Positions 36,050 to 50,509 of a stretch of DNA of 64,000 nt are shown in pieces; positions within the stretch are counted from its first letter, which is position 1, and every line of letters starts with the position of its first letter. Under the pieces are notes generated by a model that was given only the letters and a program-made list of their open reading frames with translations, was not told where the DNA came from and searched no databases. Source of the stretch: Nageia nagi (taxonomy: Eukaryota; Pinophyta); contig JBITNC010000001.1 in assembly GCA_050084985.1 (NCBI GenBank), forward strand, positions 167,338,001 through 167,402,000, in the 5' to 3' direction. A program made the translations under genes and the position numbers.

Positions 36050-37560
36050 TTTTTCCCTTACCCTTTAGTGATTCACCTTTTTCTTCCTCATCAACTTGTA
36101 TTAAGAATTTCATAGTGGCCCTAATGTGAATAGCTAGATCATCTCCCAACATTATTCATACAAGTCATAATAGTTTTCAATTTTTGAGAAAGTTCCAGCA
36201 TCAACTTGTAGTTAATTCTAACTATGTCAACCAAAGTCTTCCACACTTTTTCTACTAACTATTCTTCTTTTCCAAAATCAGCACTTGGTGGAGTGGGAAT
36301 TTAATTTACTTCCACCTTAGCTACATCTTGGGGATTTTACAACTCTTCAAAATATGTAGATTGTAATGCCTCCTCTTCATTTTCCCCTTTAACTACCTCC
36401 TCCTCTACCTCTTGCACACATGCATCATCTTCCTCCTTTGAAATCTTTTTACTATTTTTCTTATTCTTGGAAATAGGTTCTACCTAGTCCAACTCCTCTT
36501 CATCATATTCATATGTATAGTCAACAATCTTCTTCCTATTCCCTTTATTAATTTGAGTAGATGTTTGAAATGATTTATATTATCCCTTACCTTATAGAAA
36601 GGGATATAGTCTTTCCCATCCTTTTATTCATAAGTTTATTCAATCAACATTTCTTTCCAATTTACCATTTCATTCTCTTTCTTCCCTATGCCAAGAAACA
36701 ACTATATTCAAGATACAAGAAGCCCACTCTTCTTTGGGACTCAACCTAATTTTGTACAATGTTCCTTCTCTACCATAAAATCAAATACCTTATTAATTAT
36801 TCCCTAGTGAAAAGGTAGATTTTTGTATGCCATTTTAACCCCATTGATTGAATTCTTCAAGTCATGGAATAAAAAATCCAAGAAATTACCAATTCATTAT
36901 GTTGAATCAAATTTATAATTTTGACCTAATACCTAAAAATATGTTGGTATTTCCCATCCAAGGTAATGTACTTCATTACTACTATAGCTAATATATTCCA
37001 AGGCTTGGGTCAAGACTCTTTACTAATCCTTGACTCCAACTAACAAAAGTTCTCTTCCCCTTACAAGAATTTTGCTAGCTATTTTACCAATTTCATTTTC
37101 ATTTGGTGGATAAGTTATCCCATATTCATAATTCCTCTAACTTAAGCTAAAAGGTGAGGTGAAAAGGTAAAAAATAACCCCTCCAACTCCACTTGTCCTT
37201 GTTTCTAAGAGTTACAAACCTTCCTCATTATCCATTCATCAAATGAATTAAATTTCATGAAGAATTGAAATAGCTTTGAGGGTTCAAATAGAGGGGTTAT
37301 TTCCCATTTAATTGCTAACATAGTTGGTTCAATTTGCACTAGCTCACTACCTATTCTAGCTAATTGTGAAGGAGAATTATAAGGAAGCTTATTTTTCCAA
37401 TCTATCTTACTTATCTTAAGAGGTATACTACCATTGCCTTGACCACCTAGAGTTCATCCCTCATACCTCCACTTGCAATTGGCATGAGAAATATTTCACC
37501 TCATAGTCTTCTCAACCATGCATTATAATGAATACAATGAGTTTTCCATTCATGCCATGA
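36050..37560 (-). pseudogene. Unrecognised coding relic with acidic segment
   Basis: The minus strand has long readable pieces. PLKISKIDWKNKLPYNSPSQ and then ARIGSELVQIEPTMLAIKWE lie near 37420-37310; VVMKYITLDGKYQHIFRY near 36990-36930; and a lysine/glutamate-rich segment (SKNKKNSKKISKEEDDA, then VEEEVVKGENEEEALQS) near 36480-36350. Composition and paucity of stops point to a former protein of several hundred residues, probably transposon-borne. I do not recognise the family. Plus-strand frames here are shadows. Confidence 0.4.
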
Positions 37561-40500
37561 CTTTTTATTATTAACGTTTTCTTAATCTCATTAATTGTTA
37601 TTTGAATGGGGTCTAGATCGAATTGATACTATTGGAGTCTTATTCAATATTTCACTCCTCTCATACATAGCAATAATAGCATCTTCTTTAGTTTTCTTTA
37701 TTTTCTTATTTTAAGTTGTTATTCTATAACAAGTTAACTTTAAGGGGCAAATATAGTACACACCATACTCCAAAACAGATAAAAAAGATGTAAACTAGGC
37801 ATGAGAAATTCTAGAGTTTGGTATAATTATGTGAAGATAAGATCTAGATAATTGGAATGAAATTCATTCAATAAGTAAATATTAGGCCACCATAAACACA
37901 CAAGATTTGGGTTAGGTTTAAGGATGATAGGAATCCCAATATTTAAGAAAAATATTTGTAAATTCTAAGGTTTTAGTACAAAATATTTTATTCATGAACC
38001 AAAATAAAATCTAAATTTTTTGAAAAATAAAAAAAAACATTAGGTTCACTAAAAAATTATGTAAAATAAAATGATTTTATAATATTTAATATATATAAAT
38101 AAATTATGTTATCTACTGATGATAAATAGAAATTGACAAAGAGAAATAGAATGAAAATATGATGTAAAACAATTAACTAGGGTACACATGATATCTAAGA
38201 AAAATCACAATTACTAAGAATACAAAATCTATATTTAACATGGAAAAATATGAAAAATAATATTTGTACACCTATTTCAAATGAATCTAACTATTTGATA
38301 ATTATCAACAAGCATCTCCTAAGGATAAATTTAATGATTATTTTTTTTTTTTTTTTAATCTTGGATTTTGTAGAGGTTAGGATCAACCTGTCATGGTTCT
38401 CCCCCAAATTTTCTAATCCTAAAAGTTTTATGACTTATAATATGCTTGAAATATGGACCTATTATGAACATAGACACTAACTTAATATTTTAAATTACTA
38501 TGTGATGATCTTGGTAGATGACTTGATTAATGTGGGATGATTATGTTGGATATCATGCTTGTTGTATGATGGAATTATGATCCATTATTTTACATAAGCA
38601 TATATGACTATTATGCCTTAAGAACATAGGTATTGTTGATTTCATATGATTTTGCAGGCATTCATTGGAAAGGATCATGATGGTCATTGGTTCAAAAGTA
38701 TTATCCATCATTAAGATAGTCTTCTATATCATTTCATCTTCATTCATTTTTTAGTACATATTTCGTGAGAAGTATTATTTTAGCATACATGAAATAATAT
38801 TAAGTTCATTAATAAAACTAAATTTTTATTCCACCAAATTGAAACATGGAACTCTATAAACTATCTTGTCATCACACCATTACATATTGCACAAGGAAAA
38901 GAGGCATTATGGAAATTGTTTGGTACATTATAAATTATAAGGTATTGTATTTCAATACATGTTTTAGCATAATACATGAGGGTTTAAGTGCATGACCAAA
39001 CTTAAAGCATAAGGCCAAATTTTATATCATTGGTATTACATTCATAACAACACCTTGAGACTATATGATTAAATTGCATGGGAGCATTATGGAATCTTGT
39101 ATTTGTATCCAAGATTAAAATCTTTTTATCGACATACTTGTTTTTAGCATATGATCAAATTTGATTATTAACACTCTATTTCATAATGAGCATAAATAGA
39201 TCAATAAATTACACTAACATGGGATTACATAAAGATCACAAGAATTACATGTGCATATAATCTTGTATCCTTGCACTTGCAAGAAGGGAAAAAAATATCC
39301 TTATTTTGTAAACATTGTTTACAAAATAAAATAGTTAATGACATAGTTGATTCCATGTCTACATTCATGAAGAAAAATGTAATCCCATTGCATGGTTAAA
39401 ATAAATATCACCATGGGAGATTAGGGATTTAGGAGCCCTCATACAAACCATTCTAGAGGCTTCCATGAGGTGCCAATCTATGTACATATGACAATGATGG
39501 ATGACTATGATGAATGGATGTCAAGTCTTTTCTAAAATAACATAGGGCTTTTAGGAGCGTATCAATGCAGCTCCACCTGGTGTTAATATACAACTAGGAT
39601 ATCTGAAGTTGAATCCAAATTTAATTATGGCATAGGGCATGGTAGAAATCATAAAATAAGATATATTGGGGGTTATTTAATGTATTTTTCATAATAAAAT
39701 GTTGTAGGAGAAACCCTAGACATACAATGGGGAAACAAGTTTGAGTACTAAATTATAATAAAGAATGGTGGCACAAGCAAATAGGGGTTGTAGGGATATT
39801 GCACTGTGATTCATCATGACTACATGGAACCCATTTTTAGATGATATCATTAAAAATTTAGGCCACAAACTAATCATATTCTATAATGTTTAGATGAATA
39901 TCATGGCAATTTCATTAAATGTTATTTGTAGGTTTCCTATTTGGGTGAATTCATTCACCATTGGTTTAAATTTTGATTTGATGGAGTTTGTGTTAAATAG
40001 GAATGTGTTGTGGTTCCTTAGACATATTGATGTTGTATAAGGAGCCATAGCTAACCATAACTAAATAAAAATATATTTTGACCTTATTTTAAGCTTCTTT
40101 TTAGTAATCCTTTCCTTCCTACTCCTTAGGGTTTGGTATTCTTGGCATAATGCATTGTAGAAATTTGAAATCAAGTTATTTTATAAGAGGATGAAACATT
40201 GACTTATTTTCAAATATGTTGTTTTTACTACACATTATAAATTTGTAATGCTAAAGGGTAGAATCTATTCAAATATTATGAATGTCCTAGGTAAATCCCT
40301 AGTTTGAATGTTGCAAATTTACAACTTGTTTGAATGTCTTTGGAAACAAATTATTCCTAAAGGTATAGATACAATTGTACATAAGTTAAAGAAAATTTTG
40401 TACTATGGTTTCTTTCCATAAATTGTAAAAAGTATTTTTGGTTATAACTAGTTTTAAGATAGATTCATAAGGATAAATCCTTACCCTATAAGCTATGAAT

Positions 40501-43500
40501 TCTCTTTTTGATGGTTTGTATGCTAAGCTTTAATATGTTATGAAAAAATTATTATTCACTTTAATAGTATTCAAAAGGATACGAAGATCAACAATTTGCT
40601 AGGAATAAAAAAAGGGACTAAAACCCTAATATAGAATGCTATATCAAGAATGAATAATTTCAAAATGGGTAAAAATCCTCTAATATTTGTATGGAAAATA
40701 TAATAGTTGCTAAACTAGAATAATGAAAAAACTAAATAAAAAAAACTTAAGTAGTTTATATTATCACTAATGTCAATATATGGAGGATAATATGTAGAGA
40801 CATTTTCTTATCTATTCAATCACTAACTCTTTCCATGTAGCAATTAAAATATGTTGCATGGTTATTAAGAATGGGGAATTTGTATGGATTCAATAGGCCC
40901 AAAATTTAAAACAACTTTCGGTGTAGGTATAAAGGTGATATTGATAATGGATTACATATGTTGTTATAATCAAATATAGTTAGACTAAAATAACTAACAA
41001 ATAAATTACTTCAAGGAGATTCTAGAACACAACTCAACTCAAATAAAAGTTAAAAATATGAAATCCTAGTTCATGAACATATTAAATACAATTTACTATT
41101 GGAAACATACTAGTATTTAAACTAGTAAACAAAATAAATTGTTAATATGATTGTCATGTTACACACAATGAAATGAATTTCATATTGGATGATGTGATGT
41201 GGTGATTACATTTCATTAAGGTCTTTTTAAGTAGGATTTCTATTGCATTTTGCATGAATTGAGTTTGAGGAGTAATCTTTTTTGTAATATATTCTTATTA
41301 AGGTTGATGACTATCAATGTTAAGACATGGAGATATAATGTGAATAAATTTCCTATTATTTATATAAGAAGGATTATTGTAAGCATTATATACATTTCAT
41401 ACCATATAAAATATTAAATTGATTGCATCTCATATCACTTTCCATGATTAGGGGATGAGTCATCATTTTTTTGCATACCTCCAAGTGAAGGCAGGGTGAG
41501 TTCATAAAATTGCTTTATCATGACTATGTGTGTGAAGTGTTGTTTGAGCTTTGGGGGGATAGGATACCCTAACTTGACTTGGACCTATCCCATGGTTAGG
41601 AAGGCATCACTAATGTCATTGAGAATAACACTCACTCTTTAATTCAATTCAAGCATTTATTGTATTTTTATTATCTCATATTGTGGTCAATGAATCTATT
41701 TGATCATTCTTAATCATGTATTTTTCATAGTTTATATTGTTAAATAATATGGTTAATAATTTTATATGATCATGGGTTTTTGAGATATACTTACATATTA
41801 TTTTGGAGGATGGATGTCTCCAATTGGATTCTTGTGGGATACCTCTTGTAGGCTAATGACTATTCCCATAATGATATCACTAATATGTTTTTGTATAAGA
41901 ATGGAAAGTTTCAATCAGTTGACGTTAGTCAATCAAGTAGTACATGTTGATTATATTTTTATCCTTTATATGATTATGAGTACCAATATAGTATGGAAAA
42001 CTTGAAAACTAACACTATAGATATCTAGCATGTTATGTATACTTTTTTTATTAATAGGAATGAATTTAGGGGATAGGAAGACCAGTTTGGAAAAAGTTAA
42101 ATATTTTTTGTATTCTCTTTATTGTATGATTGTATAAAAAACCTTATTCATAATCTAAAAATGACTTGGTTGATACTCTTATCATATATTCTTGTAAATC
42201 ACTTTTCAAATTGATTATCCAGATAATGAATAATGCAATGTAAAAATATGGTTAAAACTTTATGTGTATGCATATCAAGTTAATTACTGGGAAATTAAAT
42301 GCTTGAAAGTTTTTGAAGATGAATGTTGCATTTAGTCATATATATATAAGCTGTTATCTATATCATGTTAAGCTCATAATGGTAAATTTTTGTAAGAAAG
42401 GGATGTTATAATCTTTTGCATGTAATTCCTTGGTTAAATTGGTTTTGTTATATAAATTTGTATGTGTAAAAGTAAACTTAAAAAAGTATGAGTTAGTGTT
42501 TTTTTTAAGAAAAATTGATGTTGTCAATCAAAATTTGTTAGAGTAAAATTTTCATTGTATAAACAACTACATATATAGAAAAGGAGACAATTTTGGTCAA
42601 GCAAAATAATTACCTCATACTATTACAAAACATAACATGATTCACATGGTTAAAAATTACTAAAATGTATGTTATCTTAGTTTGTAGAGCTAAGAAAACA
42701 TGGTTATAAATTGTATACATGATATTGTAAATAGGATTATTGTATGAATAAAAATTGGTGTATGGGGAAAATAACTTCAAACATTACCTATATACTTACA
42801 AGGCTGCAAATTCTAGAACAAACTAATAAGTGGAAAACTTTAGAATGAAATGTTTCATTCATGTTATATTGTTTAATTTGTTGAGCTTAAATATCATATG
42901 AAAAAAATAATTCATGATCAATAATATGTTGTATAATAATAAACTTGCATACTCATAAAATATATAATGTAAGTTAAGCAAGGAGGTTAATTGCAAAAAG
43001 GATTTTCATCCAAACTCACTAATGCATGGGGAAAATATGATACAATATTTGCATACTTATAAGTGTATAAAATTAAGTCATACATCATGGTATAAAACTT
43101 GGATCATACATATAAAATTATCCTTATGTTGGACTTTGTAATAAATCACATTTCTTCAATATTAACTTATACCTGGTAAGAACATTATAAATATACCAAA
43201 TGTTTAAACATGATATCATGTTATAGTAAAGGATCCTTAGTGGTCCACTTTAGTCCTTGGGATTTTTTCAATGGATGAAAAATGAGATAAATCTTATTCC
43301 TTGGTTACAATGTAAACTAAATGTTGATTCCTTTTGAATCTTTTGTACTTTATAGATGACTTCAACATCTTAAAGTGTTATGGATTTTCTATAATAATAA
43401 AATTTTATTATCATGCTTCAAAATGTTTTTTGGTATGAATATAATGGTTTGTTAGGATAAGTATTCTCCTCATACAACATCAATAATGATTAATCTCCTC

Positions 43501-45045
43501 CTCATATGTAGGTTAGTATCCAAAACCAAATTTAAAATGAAATAATTTCTTAAAACATATATAAAATATTTAAAACAAGGAATCCAAGGTTACATCAAGC
43601 CTAGAAACTAAAAATCGATGCTATTTTAAATTTTTAAGTATTGAAATTCTCTAAAATTAAGATTATGAGTGGTAATGTATGGATGAAATAGGAAATTTGG
43701 GGTTCCTATTTTTTTGTGGATTTTTCAAATCTAAAATTATGGAGGTTGTGAGATGATTCTAGGGTTTTGGTTCTAAGGTTCACTTGGTGCATTTTATCTT
43801 AGAACTTGATTTGTTGAAATAAAATATCCTCCAATTTGACATGCAAGTATTGTAATGTATTCCTTGATAAATAATCTACAAAATGAATATCTTGGTGAGC
43901 TTATGGGGGTTTTAGAATAATAGTTATGATGCTTGAAACATTATCTCCTTAATAAAGGGTTTGCAATGTGATCATAGGAAGCTTCATCATCATGAGTGTG
44001 AAGAGATTTATTTCCATGAGTAGCTTGATCATAAAGAGAATTGATAATTTGAAATCATTTTAAGAGCTCATTTTATACATTACAAAATAAAATAAGACAA
44101 TTAAAGGATTATCTAATCTTTATTTTGAAATTAGAACATTAATATTCCATCTAATTAATTAAATAATTTTAGATACCTAAATAAATGATTTTATATAAGT
44201 AAAAAATTGAATTTATGTGTCTACAAGATATTTATAATAATAGTAAAAAAATAAATGCTTCAAGTTCTCTAAAAGAAGAATTGTATGTCTTATGTAAGAA
44301 AAAGCTAAAGAATTAGTAGATGAATGATAAAACTAGAAATAATATACAAAACCATTTGATATGAATCACATACACAACCTAACATGGTGAGAACATATCT
44401 TCTAAAATCATATAATAAGATAACTATATCATAATATCTAATAATTAGTGGGAATGAAGATTAAACATATTAAGATGATAAAATAAAGGAGGGTAAAAAA
44501 TACTAGATCTTAAGAAGAAAGGGAAATAATTATCATAAAATATTTATAAAAACATTAGATAGGTGAAAGTAAGTTTTTTCACATAGATGAAGCTAAACAT
44601 ATTTATTCTAGACTATTCCAACTTTATAGAAAATGTTTTCTATGCCTTTTAAAATTTGAGTATGTAAGGTAGAATAATAATTAGTAAACCATATGATTGC
44701 ACAATGCAAATATCTAAATGTTTAATGGAAAATTTTTTTGTCACTTTTTTAATACCAAATGGTGCTTTCAAAAATTATTGTAGTAAATATTTGAGATGCA
44801 ATAACCCCAAAATACATGTGTAGAATGAGAAATGAGATATTCTAACCCCTTAGAAAATATAGTATGAAAATAGTTCAAGAAAAGGATTAAAATCTTGGTA
44901 AACTCTTTAAGGAAAAAAAGTAAAAACCTAAATTGAATTAAAAGTAAGATGTTGTAAAAGTAAAATCCTAAAAAAAATTAAATAAAAAAATATTATGGAT
45001 CCTTCCACCAAAGAATACATTAGAAGTAAATTTGATGAACTATAA
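37561..45045. other. Long AT-rich stretch with nothing recognised
   Basis: Only frames of 76 residues or less, without domain signatures, occur here. There is a T-run near 38340-38357 and one perfect hairpin-forming repeat at 39301-39329. No LTR pair, LINE motif or tRNA was noticed. Confidence 0.55.
39301..39329. repeat. Perfect 13-bp inverted repeat with 3-bp loop
   Basis: TTATTTTGTAAAC, then ATT, then its exact reverse complement. It could be a MITE remnant or a chance palindrome in AT-rich DNA. Confidence 0.9.
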
Positions 45046-45745
45046 TAGACACATAAAATTGATTTTATATTTATTTAAAATTAATTATTTATATTATCAA
45101 TAAATAATATTGTAATTGATGTAATACGCAAATATCAAGAAAGGTATAGATCTCAAGAAAAGTATTAAAATAACTATGAAAAAAGATCATTGTGAGATAT
45201 TTGATAAGGTAGGTAAATCCAAGGTGAGCTTTAAAATATAATAGTAACTCTTAACACCACATTCATACTTGAATCTTATAATAGTTAAAGCTAAAGTTTG
45301 TAATTCACTATATTATGCATGAGGTTCGATCAAGGACACATCCAAGACTATAGTGGTAGAAGTTGGATACCTATATCCTTAAGAAAAGGATAACCATTGG
45401 TCTATTTTCCCTAAAATGAATCACTAGCAAGATTGAGGATCAATCAAGGATGCATTCAAGATCATCATGGAAAAATCTCAACACCTAGATTCTTAGGAAA
45501 AAGATCACCAATAGCTTGTTTGAGGACCAATGATAGACTAGTCTCATGTTGAATCTTGCAAAAGTATATTTTAGTTTGTAAATGCTCAATTTTGATCCAA
45601 AAAGGGTTGTATGACAAATTGTTTTCCATGTACTCAAAAAGATCTATCCAATTATGTGGATTTTATAATATTTAGAGATCATATTTGAGAGATATTTTTT
45701 AAATGAGTTAATTATTTAATTTATTTTTTTAAGTATCAACAAAAT
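45046..45745 (+). repeat. Long direct repeat, copy 1 (possible LTR)
   Basis: TAGACACATAAAATTG...TAGATCTCAAGAA at 45046-45180, and AAAGATCTATCCAATTATGTGG... at about 45640-45745, match consecutive blocks of copy 2. The two blocks are here separated by about 450 extra bases (45180-45630). Confidence 0.6.
45295..45520 (+). repeat. Local duplication, about 115-bp spacing
   Basis: GATCAA-GGA-CA-CCAAGA...AACCATTGG-type text near 45330-45400 recurs in diverged form near 45440-45515 (GATCAATCAAGGATGCATTCAAGA). It lies within the extra segment of copy 1. Confidence 0.45.
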
Positions 45746-46504
45746 GGTAAACTTAATTATTTCCAAGGGTTTTATTCCTTGGGGAAAAATTCAAGAAGAT
45801 CTTAAAAGGACCTTATTGGGATCCTATTGAAAAATACAAAAGTGACTGCAATGGCCACTTCTCTAATAGATACCAATATTGAGGCATGTCTCATAAATCC
45901 TATAGTTATGGAGTGTAATGTGGTATTTAACAAACACATGCATAGGAGCCCTATTGATTAGAGGAGTATTTTTAAACTTGAGATAATTTATTTTATGTTG
46001 AGTATTTTAGATTTTCCACTATTTTGTAGATATCAGTGTTGACACAATTAACCACTATTCTACTATATGTACCAATGTGGATTTGGTAGGAAAGCAATAA
46101 AGAAGGAAACAATCAAAGGAGATTCATCCTTATTTTTATCTTATCTTCCCTCCATTCATAATAGATTCATGGGGTAACCAAGTCAAAAAGGGGCATGTAT
46201 GGGGCATCAAAAATGCCTCAATGAATGAATACTGTTATCTCTTGTAAAATTCAAGAATATTCTAGCTTGGATAAACCTAATCCAAGCATCAAAATTAATC
46301 CAACCTTTAGTCACAAGGTGCTAAATGGAATGTTGGGATATTATGATAGGGCTTCTTATCACATAATCCAAAATCAATAATCATCAAGTTCAAAGCATTG
46401 TCAAGTGAGGGATTTCAATAGGGGTTTTGTTTCATAATTTTATTTATAATGTATGATTTTCAAATGCTTGTATTTTCAATTAAACTTTCAAAGTGGGGTA
46501 TCTA

Positions 46505-46790
46505 TAGACACATAAAATTGCTTTTATGTTTAATTGACATAAATTATTTATGTTATTAATATATAATATTTTAATTTATCTAATATGAAAATATCAAGAG
46601 AGAACCATGTAATATAAAAATATCAATAAAGGTGTAGATCTCAAGAAGACTATCAAAATAACTATTTTGCATGTACTTGGAAAGATCTATTCAATTATGT
46701 GGTTTTTATATCATTTAGATATCAAATATGAGAGGTGCTTATTAAGTTATATTTATTTAATTCATTTTTAAAGTATCAATAAATATATAA
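46505..46790 (+). repeat. Long direct repeat, copy 2 (possible 3' LTR)
   Basis: Uninterrupted partner of the 45046-45745 repeat, preceded by AAGTGGGGTATC, which looks like a polypurine tract. If these are LTRs they belong to a small, decayed plus-strand element. No PBS or TSD could be fixed. Confidence 0.5.
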
Positions 46791-48917
46791 ATGAAATCTA
46801 AAGGAGGAAAAAATAGAATTCCTAAACAAAAACCAAAAAGACATTTTAATTTGGGTTAAAGCATACATAAAAAAAGCTTTAAAAAAAGTAGAGTTGTACG
46901 CATTACTCAAAAGCATCAAAGTACTAAATATAATTAACCTAAAACCACTTATAATTATTGGTGATTTAAAAAATCATAAAGAAAATTTAAAATAAATATG
47001 CTAAAAATAACATGTCTATAATACATTGAGGAGGTTATGGCTATGATAACTAGCATATATATCATAGGTCTATATCTATCTTTTTTTTTTAACCATGTAA
47101 CAAGGGCATTGAAAAATTGGGCATTCATAAACAATAATATACAATAAAATAATACTATTGGACAATCCATAAATAACCACCCATAAATTATTTAAAATAT
47201 CATAAAAAAATAATTTTCCTAGATTTCAAAAAGTAGGAACTCAACTTTACATTACATATAATATTAGGAATCTATAATAAAAATTCCAAAACCTAAAGTA
47301 AAAGTTATTATAATAAACATTCTACCTTAAGGAATGAATAATGGAATCACCTACAAGCAACACTTTATAATTCCCTTCCAAAGGCCACATGTGCATACAA
47401 CAAACATGAAGCAACTACATATTACAAACATCTAGCATGGTGATGTAATTAACATTATATGTATGCATTTATTAAGAGTATCAATTATTAAAAGAACCCT
47501 TAAGATATTGATGAAATAAAAATACAATTGGTGGCATGTAGTTATTGAATCCAAGCCATGTGGATAAGAATAATAACAAATATCAAGTACTAAAGATTGT
47601 AATAGAAAACATGGTTGACTTAATTAGACACAAAGTCCTAATTTAGAATATACCTTAAAATAATAATGATTACAATCCTCTCAAAATATGAAACCTAATA
47701 ATATAATAAATATAATGCAATATGTAATATATTGAATAAAAGAACCTATAAAATGTAATTTATTGATAAGAACATCATGTTACAACCTACACTTGAGTAA
47801 TTTTACAATGAATGAGTGTATAAAAATTAACAACATGTGATCTCTCTAATTACTATGTATTACTTAATCTTAATGGAAATTAAGATCATATTTTCTCATT
47901 TTGCTTTAATGGATAAAGGTATTTATAGAAATATGGGTAGATATATATTGAACATTTATTTCCCATAATCATGTTATGTGGAGAATATCACTAAAAGATT
48001 TAAAAATATAGTTAGTATTGGCATTAGCAATGTTCAAACCAAGCATGTTAAAAATACTTTTTAGCTTAACCAACATAAGCATGAGTGAGAACTTTGAAAA
48101 CCCCATGCATATCCATCCATCATGGATCTAAGAAGTATCCCCATAGTTATATTTCCATAATTGATCTATAAAAGTAACATATGTAAACTTAGTGTGGACT
48201 CTATGAATAATTCTCTAATGAATTGATCTATTCAAACTACACTATTCAAATCACCCACATACAAAAATAGAGAAATAATATCATGCATGAAATATCTTAT
48301 ACTATATAAAGGATATAGATGATAAAATAACTCTTTGGATAAAATATATTTCATGGAAAAGTGAGAAGAGGGATAAACATAAATAATATTGAATAATGGT
48401 AGGAATTCATGGTTTTACATTGACTTATTAAGACTAGTGAAGCATCAAAAATATGAAAAGAAAGAAAAAGAGATTATGAAGAAACTATCAAAGGAGGATC
48501 AAAGATAGAGGAACTTAATACAAAGTTAAATATTGGAAATATATCATATCCTCTCAAACTTAGTTGAGAAAATGACATAGACATATGAACCCTAATACAA
48601 TGAAGCTATATACACTATGAAGCTAAATCACCTTTATTAAAGTTTTAATCCTCCATATTATAAAATATAAGGTATGCTAAATTAAAGATGCAATCACCAT
48701 CTCCCCTTAAGTAATGGATAAAATCCACCTGACTCTTAACCAAAAGAACACCAACTAGATTTGATGATCAAAATGGAAGCTATAGGAACTATATGTTCAC
48801 ATATCTTAGGAAGAGATTATGAAGGAGAACAAATAATAATGAAAAATATAAGTAGCTCTAATATGTATGCATGGTATGATGGAAAATAGGTAAGGGTAAT
48901 AATCTCCCTTGTGTTGT
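46791..48917. other. AT-rich stretch without recognised content
   Basis: No motif or repeat pair was seen. The minus frame of 71 residues at 46955-47170 is hydrophobic low-complexity sequence and is not credited. Confidence 0.55.
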
Positions 48918-49138
48918 TGATATGTAATCATAAAAAACCTATGGTTTACTTGGATCCTCAAATACAAATTTTACAAGACTTATTATCCTTTATAATATCA
49001 ATAATCCACTTATTCAATCTTAAATGTAATGATTATCCTATAATTACTCTTACAAAATAGTATTCATTTTACATTTAAGTAAATAAAATGAAGAACATAG
49101 AATTTATAACAAGTTCAAGAGCATTTTGATTTGATTCA
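48918..49138 (-). repeat. Left 221-bp repeat (candidate 3' LTR)
   Basis: TGATATGTAATCATA...GATTTGATTCA. It aligns along its whole length with 52191-52411, sharing TACTTGGATCCTCAAATA-like and AAGTTCAAGAGCATTT blocks. Confidence 0.75.
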
Positions 49139-49459
49139 TTACATAAGAATATTACATTCAACCAAGTAGAGGTCATGTTTTACAACTCCCTAATTTGTAA
49201 TTCTTCCTATGAAACTAAAATCCACTTTCTATTATATAATCATGAAATATGGTTATTCTCTCTTTCACCTATCTTCTCTATAAATGGAAAATGCAAGAAG
49301 TTTTCTTTCAAAATTCTTTTAATCAAAACATATGCCTCTTGGACTTCTCATGCTTTATCAACTTCTTGAATTGGTTCCATAATGCCTAAAACCTATTCAA
49401 ATTCCCTTAGACATATGTCATGGTAAGTTACAATGGTTTAAGGTGAAGGTCAATGGTCA

Positions 49460-49715
49460 TTGAACCTAAAATAATGATATCATGCATTAACTTACAATGC
49501 TAGACCAATTAACAATGTGCCACACCTTAACTAGTAATGCTAGACTAATTAATAGTGATGTTGCACCATAAATAGCAATATTAGACCAATTAACAATGAT
49601 ATAATAACTTAGCTAGCAATGTTATAATAATTAACAATGATGGCATGCCTTAACTAGTAATGCTAGACTAATAAATAATGATATCATGTCTTAACTTATA
49701 ATGTCAAACATTCAA
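49460..49715 (-). repeat. About 41-bp minisatellite, six units
   Basis: TAGAC anchors at 49501, 49541, 49582, (49622) and 49664 are 40-42 bases apart. The unit resembles ACTAGTAATGCTAGACTAAT plus TAACAATGATGTCACACCTT. Confidence 0.85.
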
Positions 49716-49719
49716 GTCA

Positions 49720-50060
49720 ATGATGTAAGCACCAAGGTTCCTAGATTCCAACAAGTACCTTCAACACTAAGTATCAAACCTTCAACATGCTAACATTAGC
49801 AATAAGGTTCATGAATGATATCATTGCATGAAATTAGCAACAAAGTTCTCAGACTACAATACACATGATATTAACAATAAGGTTCTTGGATATTGGTAAT
49901 GCATGATGTCAACAATAGATTTCCCAAACCACAACATGCATTACATTAGAAAAAAAGTTTTTAGATCATGAAAATGCATACAAAGAACCCAAAAAATCAT
50001 GATAATGCACATAAAGTATTCAACAATGCACATCAAGCACCCAACAAATATTCCTTAGAC
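49720..50060 (-). repeat. About 38-bp minisatellite, adjacent to the 41-bp array
   Basis: AGCAA/AACAA anchors at 49798, 49836, 49873, 49911 and 49948 give a 37-38-bp period. The unit contains ACAATAAGGTTCTTGGA-like and AATGCATGAT-like text. It is a different sequence from its neighbour. Confidence 0.8.
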
Positions 50061-50509
50061 CTTGATAAGCAATTTTTAAATTATATTTTTCTAGACTTGA
50101 CAATTGTTTTCCTGGAATATGTTTTTTCTTGATGGTAATACATGATTTTATTCTTTATTAATCTAATTTTGGATCATGCCTCCCTAATGGGTAGGTATTT
50201 GGTCCCCAAATGTTTATAGGACATAGTAATGAGGAATAATAATTTCCCATGGAAATCCATATCATTATTGATCCCATGTTGGATGTGTTGAAATATTCCA
50301 AGCATTTAATGGAATAAATCCCTCAATAGGCATGTATAAGTGATGAGGTTATGCATTTTTTTTACTACCACTCATATTTCCCTTCATCTTGGTTTCTATT
50401 TCTTTCTATTACAAGGAATACTTCCATGGTGAGATACCTCATTTATGCTCATCTTGGTTTAGGTTTTTCTTTCAACAATATGATCATATTATGTTTGAAT
50501 TGATGGTTG

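Noticed and set aside
36561-36749. Plus-strand 62-residue hydrophobic frame
   Set aside because: It is the complement of minus-strand coding decay, and AT-rich DNA produces such frames by chance.
37561-48917. Possible host genes in the long AT-rich interval
   Set aside because: No exon-like runs, splice-bounded frames or domain motifs could be found on either strand.
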